From positions 124,001 through 188,000 of the forward strand of contig JACJWG010000003.1 of NCBI GenBank assembly GCA_020637235.1: a stretch of DNA of 64,000 nucleotides, given 5' to 3'. The translations under genes were made by a program, and so were the position numbers. Positions 42,997 through 50,116 of this stretch are shown here, one piece after another. Origin of the DNA: Acidimicrobiaceae bacterium (lineage in GTDB: Bacteria > Actinomycetota > Acidimicrobiia > Acidimicrobiales > Ilumatobacteraceae). Positions within the stretch are counted from its first letter, which is position 1, and each line of letters opens with the position of its first letter. The notes under the pieces were generated by a model. That model ran no database searches and had not been told where the DNA came from. It saw nothing but the letters and a program-made list of their open reading frames with translations.

Positions 42997-43439
42997 CCCG
43001 TTTGCCGGCGTCGCCGCCCCGGTTGCCCGGTGCTGCTGAGCCGACGTGGCCGAGTCGTCCCGGCCGGTCACCCGGCCGGATCTCCCCAGCCTGCCGACGT
43101 CGTCGCCCCAGTTGCCTGGCACGCGACGCCGACCACCGCAACACCCGGTCGCCGGTCGCCCGACCATCCGTGTGCTCCGGCTGCCTCCATCACGACCGCC
43201 GGTCGCCCGGCGCTCGATCCGTCGGCTGGCGGATCATCCCTGTCGCTCCGACGCCGCTTCGCCTCGTGAACCCGGTTGGTCCCCCTCACGCTCCGTGACC
43301 CGTTGGATGGTCGCCCATCCTCGCGTCGCGGTTCGTTCGAGGCCGTTCCTCGGGCTCCGGTGGGCTGCGCTCGCCGGTGCGAGGCACACTCTGCTCTGAC
43401 TGTTCGTCCTGGTCAAGAGGTATTTTCGAAGTCACAGGG

Positions 43440-43512
43440 TTATCCACCGGATTCCTCGGTCATCCCCAGGATTTCGCGCTTCGTCCACTGTTCGTCCACA
43501 TCGTTGTGCACA
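43440..43512 (+). other. Cluster of DnaA-box-like nonamers
   Basis: TTATCCACC (43440), TCATCCCCA (43460, weak), TCGTCCACT (43481), TCGTCCACA (43492) and TTGTGCACA (43504), all in one orientation with starts 20, 21, 11 and 12 bases apart, that is in phase with the helix. Three of them differ by one base from TTATCCACA or TTGTCCACA. An AT-rich patch (TATTTTCGAAG) lies just upstream. No dnaA or dnaN gene is nearby. Confidence 0.4.
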
Positions 43513-43571
43513 TGTGAACCGGCGCTTCCACTGCGGAGCGTGGTGATCGAGCCGCTGTTCGGCCTGCTGGG

Positions 43572-43600
43572 TTGACGATCGATGGGCGGGGCGGCACAAT
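43572..43600 (+). promoter_or_regulatory. Promoter of the isoleucine leader / cimA transcript
   Basis: TTGACG (43572-43577), 17-base spacer, CACAAT (43595-43600), then seven bases to the leader ATG. One of the best -35/-10 pairs in the window. Confidence 0.8.
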
Positions 43601-43607
43601 CACCCCC

Positions 43608-43661
43608 ATGACGTCGCACCGAGCCGCCCACCGGCCTGCCGGCATCATCATCATTCGATAG
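43608..43661 (+). CDS. Isoleucine leader peptide of the cimA attenuator
   Basis: A 17-residue frame, MTSHRAAHRPAGIIIIR, with four consecutive Ile codons (ATC ATC ATC ATT) just before the TAG stop. It starts seven bases after the -10, so it is essentially at the mRNA 5' end. Followed by a 10-bp stem and a U-tailed terminator, exactly as for the leucine leader of leuA. It would couple cimA expression to charged tRNA-Ile and supports an isoleucine role for the downstream enzyme. Confidence 0.92.
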   Translation: MTSHRAAHRPAGIIIIR

Positions 43662-43685
43662 CGCACGTGGTGCTCCCACGTGCGC
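43661..43685 (+). promoter_or_regulatory. Perfect 10-bp stem in the cimA leader
   Basis: GCGCACGTGG (43661-43670) and CCACGTGCGC (43676-43685), five-base loop. The 5' arm begins at the G of the leader TAG stop, the same register as in the leuA leader. Confidence 0.75.
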
Positions 43686-43687
43686 TC

Positions 43688-43722
43688 ACAGCCGCCCCTC
43701 GGGGCGGCTGTTGCATTTCTCG
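43688..43722 (+). terminator. Attenuator terminator of cimA
   Basis: ACAGCCGCCCC (43688-43698) pairs with GGGGCGGCTGT (43701-43711), followed by TGCATTTCT. It lies between the Ile leader peptide and cimA, 60 bases before the start codon. Confidence 0.85.
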
Positions 43723-43781
43723 GGCTCATCCGTCGCACCCGACATCCACCCCCGCCGGCCACCACCAGACAGGACCCACCC

Positions 43782-45374
43782 ATGAACACGAGTCAGCACC
43801 ACCTCGCCGACACGGTCGAGGTCTTCGACACCACCTTGCGCGACGGTCTCCAGGTGGAGGGCGTGTCGGCCACGGTGGACGACAAGCTCCGCATCGCCGA
43901 ACAACTCGACCACCTCGGGGTGCACTTCATCGAAGGCGGCTGGCCGGGCGCCAACCCGAAGGACATCGAGTTCTTCGCCCGTGCCGCCACCGAGCTGCGC
44001 CTCGGTACCTCGACGCTGGTGGCCTTCGGCTCGACGCGGCGTCCGAAGGGCAAGGTCGACGACGACGTCACCTTGCGCAACCTGCTCGACGCCGACACCT
44101 CGGCCGTGTGCATCGTCGCGAAGAGCTGGGACTACCACGTGCTCGAGGCGTTGCAGACCACCCTCGACGAGGGCGAGGCGATGATCGCCGATTCGGTCGA
44201 GTTCCTCACCGGGCACGGCCGGCGGGTGATGGTCGACATGGAGCACTTCTTCGACGGCTACAAGCACAACCCCGAGTTCAGCCTGCGGGCCCTGGAGGCC
44301 GCCGTCGTGAAGGGCGCGTCGCACGTGGTGCTCTGCGACACCAACGGTGGGTCGCTGCCCCACGAGGTGGAGCAGATCGTGGCCGACGTGTACCGACACG
44401 TGGGCGCCGACGTCACGATCGGTATCCACTGCCACGACGACACCGGCTGTGCCGTCGCCAACTCGATGGCCGCGGTGCGTGCCGGTGCGCGCCATGTGCA
44501 GGGCACGCTCAACGGTCTGGGCGAGCGCACCGGCAACTGCAACCTCACCACCGTCATCCCGAACCTGCAGCTGAAGCTCGGGCTCCAGTGTCTGCCGGAC
44601 GGTCGCCTCGACCGGCTCACCGCCGTGAGCAATCACGTGGCCGAGGTGCTCAACCGTCCACTCAACCCGCAGGCGCCGTACGTGGGCGCGTCGGCGTTCG
44701 CGCACAAGGCCGGCCTGCACGTGAGCGCGATCAAGCGGGCGAAGGACGCCTACGAGCACGTCGACCCGGCGCTCGTCGGCAACGGCACGCGCTTCGTCGT
44801 GAGCGAGATGGCGGGTCGGGCGACGATCGAGGTGAAGGCGAGCGAGCTCGGCCTCACGATGGACGGGCCGGCCGTCAACCAGGTGATCGACGACCTGAAG
44901 CGGCTCGAGCACGAGGGCTACCACTTCGAGGCGGCCGACGCGTCGCTCGAGCTGTTGATGCGTCGGGCGGCCGGCTGGGAGCAGCCGTGGTTCCGCCTCG
45001 AGAGCATGCGTGTGATCACCGACGAACTGCCGAACGGCGACTTCACCACCGAGGCCACGGTGAAGGTGTGGGTGGGCGACGAGCGTCACGTGCGCACCGC
45101 CGAGGGCAACGGTCCGGTGAACGCGATCGACACCGCGCTGCGTGCCGCCCTGGGCGAGGCCCTCCCGGTGCTGGCGCGGATCCACCTCACCGACTTCAAG
45201 GTGCGCATCCTCGACGGGGCCACGGCCACCGGCGCCATCACCCGCGTGCTGCTCGACGCCACCAACGGCGAGCGCACGTGGACCACCATCGGGGTGAGCT
45301 CCAACATCATCGAGGCGTCGTGGCGGGCGCTCGAGGAGAGCCTCGTCTACGGCCTGCTGCACTCGGGAGCCTGA
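43782..45374 (+). CDS. cimA: Citramalate synthase CimA
   Basis: 530 residues of the HMGL-like family: VFDTTLRDGLQVEGVS at the start, metal-binding HCHDDTGCAVANS near residue 225, LNGLGERTGNCNL, and a C-terminal LeuA dimer/allosteric domain (about 390-525). The family includes LeuA, homocitrate and citramalate synthases; this length and pattern match the citramalate-type group, which condenses pyruvate with acetyl-CoA to enter isoleucine synthesis without threonine deaminase. The Ile-codon leader and attenuator upstream make that reading strong. ATG 43782 has AGGA nine bases upstream. LeuB, LeuC and LeuD encoded in the window would carry out the next steps. Confidence 0.93.
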   Translation: MNTSQHHLADTVEVFDTTLRDGLQVEGVSATVDDKLRIAEQLDHLGVHFIEGGWPGANPKDIEFFARAATELRLGTSTLVAFGSTRRPKGKVDDDVTLRNLLDADTSAVCIVAKSWDYHVLEALQTTLDEGEAMIADSVEFLTGHGRRVMVDMEHFFDGYKHNPEFSLRALEAAVVKGASHVVLCDTNGGSLPHEVEQIVADVYRHVGADVTIGIHCHDDTGCAVANSMAAVRAGARHVQGTLNGLGERTGNCNLTTVIPNLQLKLGLQCLPDGRLDRLTAVSNHVAEVLNRPLNPQAPYVGASAFAHKAGLHVSAIKRAKDAYEHVDPALVGNGTRFVVSEMAGRATIEVKASELGLTMDGPAVNQVIDDLKRLEHEGYHFEAADASLELLMRRAAGWEQPWFRLESMRVITDELPNGDFTTEATVKVWVGDERHVRTAEGNGPVNAIDTALRAALGEALPVLARIHLTDFKVRILDGATATGAITRVLLDATNGERTWTTIGVSSNIIEASWRALEESLVYGLLHSGA

Positions 45375-45427
45375 GCGCCCTCGGACAAGTGCGGTGGCGG
45401 CCACGGCCGTCGGGTAGAAAGTGGCGT

Positions 45428-45964
45428 ATGGCAGCTCCGAAGTTCGCCCCCGTGCCCCCGGTCGAGGACGCCCGTTCGTACTCGTCGCCCGACTACGTGC
45501 CCCGTCAGTGGATGCCCGACCGTCCGGCCGAGATCGTCGGCTTCCAGCCGAAGGGCACCCGTCTCGGCTACCAGGGGCCCGATCAGGGCTTCGGGATCAA
45601 GATCGCCAACACGTTCCGACCGAAGCTGCAGCTCGCCGCCGGTGAGTCGGCCGACGACGTCGTGAAGGGGTGCCTCGGCATCGGCTTGAAGCGGGCGTCG
45701 CTGTTCAGCCGCGCGCCGGTGGTCCACGACTTCACGATCGCGTTCACCGTCTGGGGCTTCCTCGACGCGAACCCGCCCGCCGATCTGGTGGCGATGCGCG
45801 CCCCGCTGTTCCGCGGCGCGGCGGGTCACCACGGCTATCACCATCAGCGGCACCTCGCCGACATGGTGCCCGAGTCGACCTTGCGGATGACCCCGCAGCA
45901 GGCCGCAGCGGCCTATCCCGGTCGCTGGCGCGACCTGGTGGGCGCCGATCACGCGGCGCACTGA
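45428..45964 (+). CDS. Hypothetical protein, 178 residues
   Basis: I recognise no family. The sequence begins MAAPKFAPVPPVEDARSY and contains QWMPDRPAEIVGFQPKG, a GFGIKIANTFRPKLQL segment, and a His-rich loop AAGHHGYHHQRHLAD. No signal peptide or membrane helix. The ordered composition and conserved-looking motifs suggest a real, soluble protein. TAGAAA (45415-45420) lies seven bases before the ATG, a leaderless-type start. It sits between cimA and an acyl-CoA dehydrogenase gene; the latter starts 42 bases later. Confidence 0.75.
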   Translation: MAAPKFAPVPPVEDARSYSSPDYVPRQWMPDRPAEIVGFQPKGTRLGYQGPDQGFGIKIANTFRPKLQLAAGESADDVVKGCLGIGLKRASLFSRAPVVHDFTIAFTVWGFLDANPPADLVAMRAPLFRGAAGHHGYHHQRHLADMVPESTLRMTPQQAAAAYPGRWRDLVGADHAAH

Positions 45965-46006
45965 CGACGAACGCGCGGGCCGCCGCGCCACACCGGAGGA
46001 CCGTCC

Positions 46007-47158
46007 ATGACCGACGTGCAGTCCATCACCCTCACCGACGAGCAGCGTGAGTTCCGCGCCGTGCTGCGCCAGTTCGTGGCGGACAAGATCGCCCCGCTCG
46101 CCGGCGAGATCGACCGTTCCGGCGAGTACTCGTGGACGACGTTCGAGGCGTTGCAGGCGATGGAACTCACCGCCCTCAGCTACCCGGCCGAGTACGGCGG
46201 GTCGGGCGCCTCACTGGTCGACCAGGCGATCGCCGCGGAGGAGCTGGCCCGGGGTTGCACGGCGACGAGTCTGCAGCTCCTGATCTCGAAGCTCGGCATG
46301 CTGCCCGTCATCAACTTCGGTTCCGAGTTCCTGAAGTCGACCTACCTGCCGCGCATCTGCAGCGGCGCCAGCCAGTGCAGCTACGGGTTGAGCGAACCCG
46401 ACGCCGGCAGCGACGTCGCGTCGATGAGCACCAAGGCGGTGCGCGACGGCGACGGCTGGGTGATCGACGGCACCAAGTGCTGGATCACCAACGCCGGCAT
46501 CAGCGACCTGTACACGATCTTCGCCCGCACCTCGAACGACCGGCACACCGGCATCACCGCGTTCCTCGTCGAGGCCGCGTGGGGCGTGCAGGTGGACAAG
46601 CTCGAGCACAAGCTCGGCATCAAGGGCTCGCCCACGGGCGTCATCCGCCTCGACGCCGTGCGGGTGCCCGACACGCACCGCATCGGTGAGGTGGGGCAGG
46701 GCTTCGCGATCGCGATGCACACCCTCGACCGCAGCCGGCCGACGATCGGCGCGCAGGCGGTGGGGATCGCACAAGGGGCACTCGACGCGTCGATCGCGTA
46801 CATGAAGGAGCGCACCACGTTCGGCCGCCCGATCGGCTCGAACCAGGGGTTGCAGTGGATGGCAGCGGATGCGGCGATGAGGGTCGAGGCCGCCCGGCAA
46901 CTGGTGTATCGGGCGTGTGCGATCGCCGACCAGGGCGATCCCCACGGCGAACTGTCGATGGCGGGCGCGATGGCCAAGTGCTTCGCGAGCGACGTGGCGA
47001 TGCAGGTGACCACCGACGCCGTGCAGTTCCTCGGCGGCTACGGCTACACCACCGACTTCCCGGTCGAGCGGATGATGCGCGACGCGAAGATCACCCAGAT
47101 CTACGAAGGCACCAACCAGATCCAGCGCATGGTGATCTCGAAGAAGCTCGGTTTGTGA
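46007..47158 (+). CDS. Acyl-CoA dehydrogenase
   Basis: FAD flavoprotein that introduces the trans-2 double bond in an acyl-CoA. 383 residues with YGLSEPDAGSDV (substrate/FAD), WITNAGISDLYTIFA, ERTTFGRPIG, QFLGGYGYTTDFPVERMMRD and the catalytic-Glu region QIYEGTNQIQRMVI near the C-terminus. This is the short-chain or branched-chain pattern, but chain length cannot be fixed. ATG 46007 has GGAGG about ten bases upstream. It may be co-transcribed with the upstream hypothetical gene. Confidence 0.95.
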   Translation: MTDVQSITLTDEQREFRAVLRQFVADKIAPLAGEIDRSGEYSWTTFEALQAMELTALSYPAEYGGSGASLVDQAIAAEELARGCTATSLQLLISKLGMLPVINFGSEFLKSTYLPRICSGASQCSYGLSEPDAGSDVASMSTKAVRDGDGWVIDGTKCWITNAGISDLYTIFARTSNDRHTGITAFLVEAAWGVQVDKLEHKLGIKGSPTGVIRLDAVRVPDTHRIGEVGQGFAIAMHTLDRSRPTIGAQAVGIAQGALDASIAYMKERTTFGRPIGSNQGLQWMAADAAMRVEAARQLVYRACAIADQGDPHGELSMAGAMAKCFASDVAMQVTTDAVQFLGGYGYTTDFPVERMMRDAKITQIYEGTNQIQRMVISKKLGL

Positions 47159-47465
47159 GGGTCTCGTACCGTTCGATGCCGTTCTTCTCGACAGCTCGGC
47201 GCTTGTCGGTGGATGTCGGGTGCGCTCCAGGTCGCTGAGCGAGCAGGAGCGCACCCGACGCCCGACGACATCGGCGCGTGTGGCCGGCGCCGGGGATCCG
47301 CGGCTCACGGTGACGCGACCGCCGCGTCATGCCGGCTGAGCAGGTCGTTCGTGTGGTGTGTCACGCCGGCCGGACCCGGGCGGAGCGGTCGCGAGAGCGG
47401 CGCGAGCGAGCGTCCGTACAACGGAGCTCGCACGGCGCGGAACCACCCGCCGGCGGGAGGATCTC
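47159..47465. other. Intergenic region with a large palindrome
   Basis: No gene is seen in these 307 bases. Its main feature is the 14-bp inverted repeat listed separately; the last 15 bases carry the GGGAGG ribosome-binding site of the next gene. Confidence 0.5.
47215..47259. repeat. 14-bp inverted repeat downstream of an acyl-CoA dehydrogenase gene
   Basis: GTCGGGTGCGCTCC (47215-47228) and GGAGCGCACCCGAC (47246-47259), three-base symmetric internal loop, inner TCGC/GCGA around TGA. No T-run; likely a 3' hairpin. Total span 45 bp. Confidence 0.6.
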
Positions 47466-48365
47466 ATGCGAGCGCTCACCACCGAACCGGCGACCACCGA
47501 TCACGACCCGACCCGACACCTGCCGGCCGCAGGCCGCCCCCGCCACATCGTGATCCGCCGGCGACCGTCGCGTGTCGCCGGGAGCGACGCAGCGCGACCT
47601 CTGCAGCTGCGCCGCCCGCGCGCTCGGGCGCCTCGACCACCGGTGCCGACGATCCGGGTGCTCGGGTGCCTCGTCGTCGAACCCTCGCCACCGGGCGTCG
47701 AGCTGCGCCTCCGCGTGCGCGAGCTGCTCGCCCTGATCGTGTCGCACCGAGCCATCGGGCGCGACACGGCGGCCTGTCTGCTGTGGCCCGACAAGGAGCT
47801 CGCCGCCGCCCGCAGCAACCTGCGGGTGACGCTGTCGCACCTGATGCGGGTGGTGGAGCGCACCGGCAGCAACTGGATCTCGTCACGCCACGGTGTGCTC
47901 GCGATCGACACGGCGCGGGTGCGCATCGACGTCGACGAGTTCACGGCGGCCGAGGCGCTCGGTCGGCAGGCCGAACGCACCGGGCACCCCGCCGATGCCG
48001 TCGAGCACTACGGACGTGCACTCGCCTGGTACGGCGGCGAGTACCTCCGCGGGGTCGACCTCGACGGGATGCATTACGAACGCCTCCGGCTCGAGGCGGT
48101 GGCGTTCGACGTCGCGATCGCCGGCGCCCGTGCGGCGCGGGCGATCGGTGAGCCCGACCGCGCCGTGTCGTTCGCGTGTGCAGCGCTCACGATCGATCCG
48201 CTCGGCGACGCCGGGGCGGTGGAACTCGCGGCGGCGGTGCGGGCGATGGGCCGACTCGACGCAGCTCGCGCGGCCCTCGGCCGCCACGCCGACGGACTCC
48301 GCTGCGCCGGCATCTCGCCGGCGCGATTCATCGACGCGCACGTGTCGCAGCTGCGCATCGCGTGA
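47466..48365 (+). CDS. BTAD-domain (SARP/AfsR-like) transcriptional regulator
   Basis: 299 residues. A variable basic N-terminal tail (about 1-60) precedes a winged-helix domain (IRVLGCLVVEP ... RELLALIVSHRAIGRDTAACLLWPD ... ARSNLRVTLSHL) and a bacterial transcriptional activator domain of TPR-like helices (about 155-295; HYGRALAWYGGEYLRGVD). BTAD proteins activate secondary-metabolite or lipid genes, but no biosynthetic cluster is adjacent. ATG 47466 has GGGAGG six bases upstream. It ends beside a 45-bp palindrome shared with the 53.8 kb region. Confidence 0.85.
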   Translation: MRALTTEPATTDHDPTRHLPAAGRPRHIVIRRRPSRVAGSDAARPLQLRRPRARAPRPPVPTIRVLGCLVVEPSPPGVELRLRVRELLALIVSHRAIGRDTAACLLWPDKELAAARSNLRVTLSHLMRVVERTGSNWISSRHGVLAIDTARVRIDVDEFTAAEALGRQAERTGHPADAVEHYGRALAWYGGEYLRGVDLDGMHYERLRLEAVAFDVAIAGARAARAIGEPDRAVSFACAALTIDPLGDAGAVELAAAVRAMGRLDAARAALGRHADGLRCAGISPARFIDAHVSQLRIA

Positions 48366-48380
48366 GCGCGCACAGCGTCC

Positions 48381-48425
48381 CTTCGTGAGCGGGATGCGCA
48401 GCCGGTGCGCATTCGGCTCACGAAG
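48381..48425. repeat. 45-bp intergenic palindrome, copy A
   Basis: CTTCGTGAGC - GGG - ATGCGCA - GCCGG - TGCGCAT - TCG - GCTCACGAAG: perfect 10-bp outer arms, three-base symmetric internal loop, 7-bp inner arms. Lies between the convergent BTAD and pgm genes. Near-identical to copies B and C. Confidence 0.85.
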
Positions 48426-48428
48426 GTG

Positions 48429-50078
48429 CTACGCACTGAGCGCGGCGCTCACCACCTCGCGCGCGGCGTGCTGCACCTCGGCCAGGTGCTCGGGCCCGCG
48501 GAAGCTCTCGGCGTAGATCTTGTACACGTCCTCGGTCCCCGAGGGGCGGGCGGCGAACCAGGCCGACTCGGTGGTCACCTTGAGGCCGCCGATCGCCGCA
48601 CCGTTGCCCGGTGCCGCGGTGAGCTTGGCCACGATCGGCTCGCCGGCCAGCTCCGTGGCGGTGACCTGCTCCGGCGACAAACCCTTCAACACCGCCTTCT
48701 GCTCCCGGGTCGCCGGTGCGTCGACACGCGCGTACGCAGGCGAACCGTGGCGCTCGGTGAGCGCGGCATAGCGCTCGGACGGGCTCCGGCCGGTGACGGC
48801 GACGATCTCCGCGGCCAGCAGGCACAGGATCAGCCCATCCTTGTCGGTGGTCCACACCGTGCCGTCGCGACGCAGGAACGACGCGCCCGCCGACTCCTCA
48901 CCGCCGAACCCGATCGATCCGTCCACCAATCCCGGGACGAACCACTTGAACCCCACCGGCACCTCGTCGAGGCGCCGGCCGAGCTCGGCGGCCACACGGT
49001 CGATCATCGACGACGACACGAGCGTCTTGCCGATGCCGCACTCGGGCGACCAGCCCGGCCGGTGTGCGTACAGGTACTCGATCGCCACCGCCAGGAAGTG
49101 GTTGGGGTTCATCAGCCCACCGTCGGGTGTGACGATCCCGTGGCGGTCGGCGTCGGCGTCGTTGCCGGTCGACACCTGGAAGCGGTCGCGAGCGGCGATC
49201 AGCGACGCCATCGCATATGGCGACGAGCAGTCCATCCGGATCTTGCCGTCCCAGTCGAGGGTCATGAACCGCCACGTCGCGTCGACGAGCGGGTTCACCA
49301 CCGTCAGGTCGAGCCCGTGCCGGTCGGCGATCATCGCCCAGTAGTCGACGCTCGCACCGCCGAGCGGGTCGGCACCGATGCGGACGCCGGCTGCACGGAT
49401 CGCGTCGAGATCGACCACGGCAGGCAAATCGTCGACGTAGCTCGAGCGGAAGTCGAAGGTGTGGGTCGTCTCGGCCGCACGTGCACGCGCGATCGACATC
49501 CGGCGCACGCCGGTGTTCGAGCCGGCGAGCAGTTCGTTCGCTCGGTCGGCGATCCAGCCGGTGGCGTCGGTGTCGGCCGGGCCGCCGTCGGGTGGGTTGT
49601 ACTTGAAGCCGCCGTCGGTGGGTGGGTTGTGCGAGGGCGTCACGACCACGCCGTCGGCTCGACCGGTGTCGGAGGCGGACCGTCCGGCGTTGTGCCGCAA
49701 GATGGCGTGGCTGATCGCGGGTGTGGGGGTGAAGCGGCCGTCGGCGTCGATCATGGTGGTGACGTCGTTGGCGGCGAGCACCTCGAGCGCGGTGATCCAC
49801 GCCGGCTCCGACAATCCGTGGGTGTCGCGGCCGAGGTACAGCGGTCCGGCGATGCCCTGTGCGGCGCGGTACTCGCAGATCGCCTGGGTGGTCGCGGCGA
49901 TGTGGGCCTCGTTGAACGAGCCGCTGGTGCTGGTGCCGCGATGTCCCGACGTGCCGAAGCTCACCCGCTGTCCGGGGTCGGCGAGGTCGGGCTCGACGGT
50001 GTAGTAGGCGGCGACCAGGTGCGACAGGTCGACGAGATCGGCGGGGGAGGCGGTGGTGCCGGCGCGTTCGTGTGCCAT
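48429..50078 (-). CDS. pgm: Phosphoglucomutase, alpha-D-glucose phosphate-specific
   Basis: Interconverts glucose 1- and 6-phosphate for glycogen, trehalose and cell-wall sugar supply. 549 residues, typical of the Pgm of about 546. Motifs: GTSGHRG, the phosphoserine loop VVTPSHNPPTDGG, metal-binding GNDADADRHG, sugar-specificity GFGGEESAG, and the C-terminal phosphate-binding ARPSGTEDVYKIY. ATG 50078 chosen by family alignment. Convergent with the BTAD gene, separated by palindrome copy A. Confidence 0.96.
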   Translation of the reverse strand: MAHERAGTTASPADLVDLSHLVAAYYTVEPDLADPGQRVSFGTSGHRGTSTSGSFNEAHIAATTQAICEYRAAQGIAGPLYLGRDTHGLSEPAWITALEVLAANDVTTMIDADGRFTPTPAISHAILRHNAGRSASDTGRADGVVVTPSHNPPTDGGFKYNPPDGGPADTDATGWIADRANELLAGSNTGVRRMSIARARAAETTHTFDFRSSYVDDLPAVVDLDAIRAAGVRIGADPLGGASVDYWAMIADRHGLDLTVVNPLVDATWRFMTLDWDGKIRMDCSSPYAMASLIAARDRFQVSTGNDADADRHGIVTPDGGLMNPNHFLAVAIEYLYAHRPGWSPECGIGKTLVSSSMIDRVAAELGRRLDEVPVGFKWFVPGLVDGSIGFGGEESAGASFLRRDGTVWTTDKDGLILCLLAAEIVAVTGRSPSERYAALTERHGSPAYARVDAPATREQKAVLKGLSPEQVTATELAGEPIVAKLTAAPGNGAAIGGLKVTTESAWFAARPSGTEDVYKIYAESFRGPEHLAEVQHAAREVVSAALSA

Positions 50079-50116
50079 GGACGCACACGATGCCAGACGG
50101 CGGGACCCACCCGCAG

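Larger units (their letters stand above)
42808..43571. other. Gene-poor 0.76-kb gap with hairpins and DnaA-box-like sites
   Basis: No convincing gene was found; short open frames on both strands are arginine/proline-rich and have no ribosome-binding sites. It contains two hairpins (42843-42897, 42961-42996), a possible tiny frame (42906-42938) and a cluster of nonamers resembling DnaA boxes (43440-43512). About 43000-43380 is featureless GC-rich sequence that could be a decayed gene. Confidence 0.6.

Noticed and set aside
43000..43400. Protein-coding genes in the gap after ilvE
   Set aside because: Several overlapping frames exist on both strands but none has a ribosome-binding site, leaderless -10 or recognisable motif.
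43440..43512. Definite chromosomal origin
   Set aside because: No dnaA, dnaN, gyrB or rpmH nearby and the boxes are imperfect; kept only as a candidate DnaA-binding cluster.
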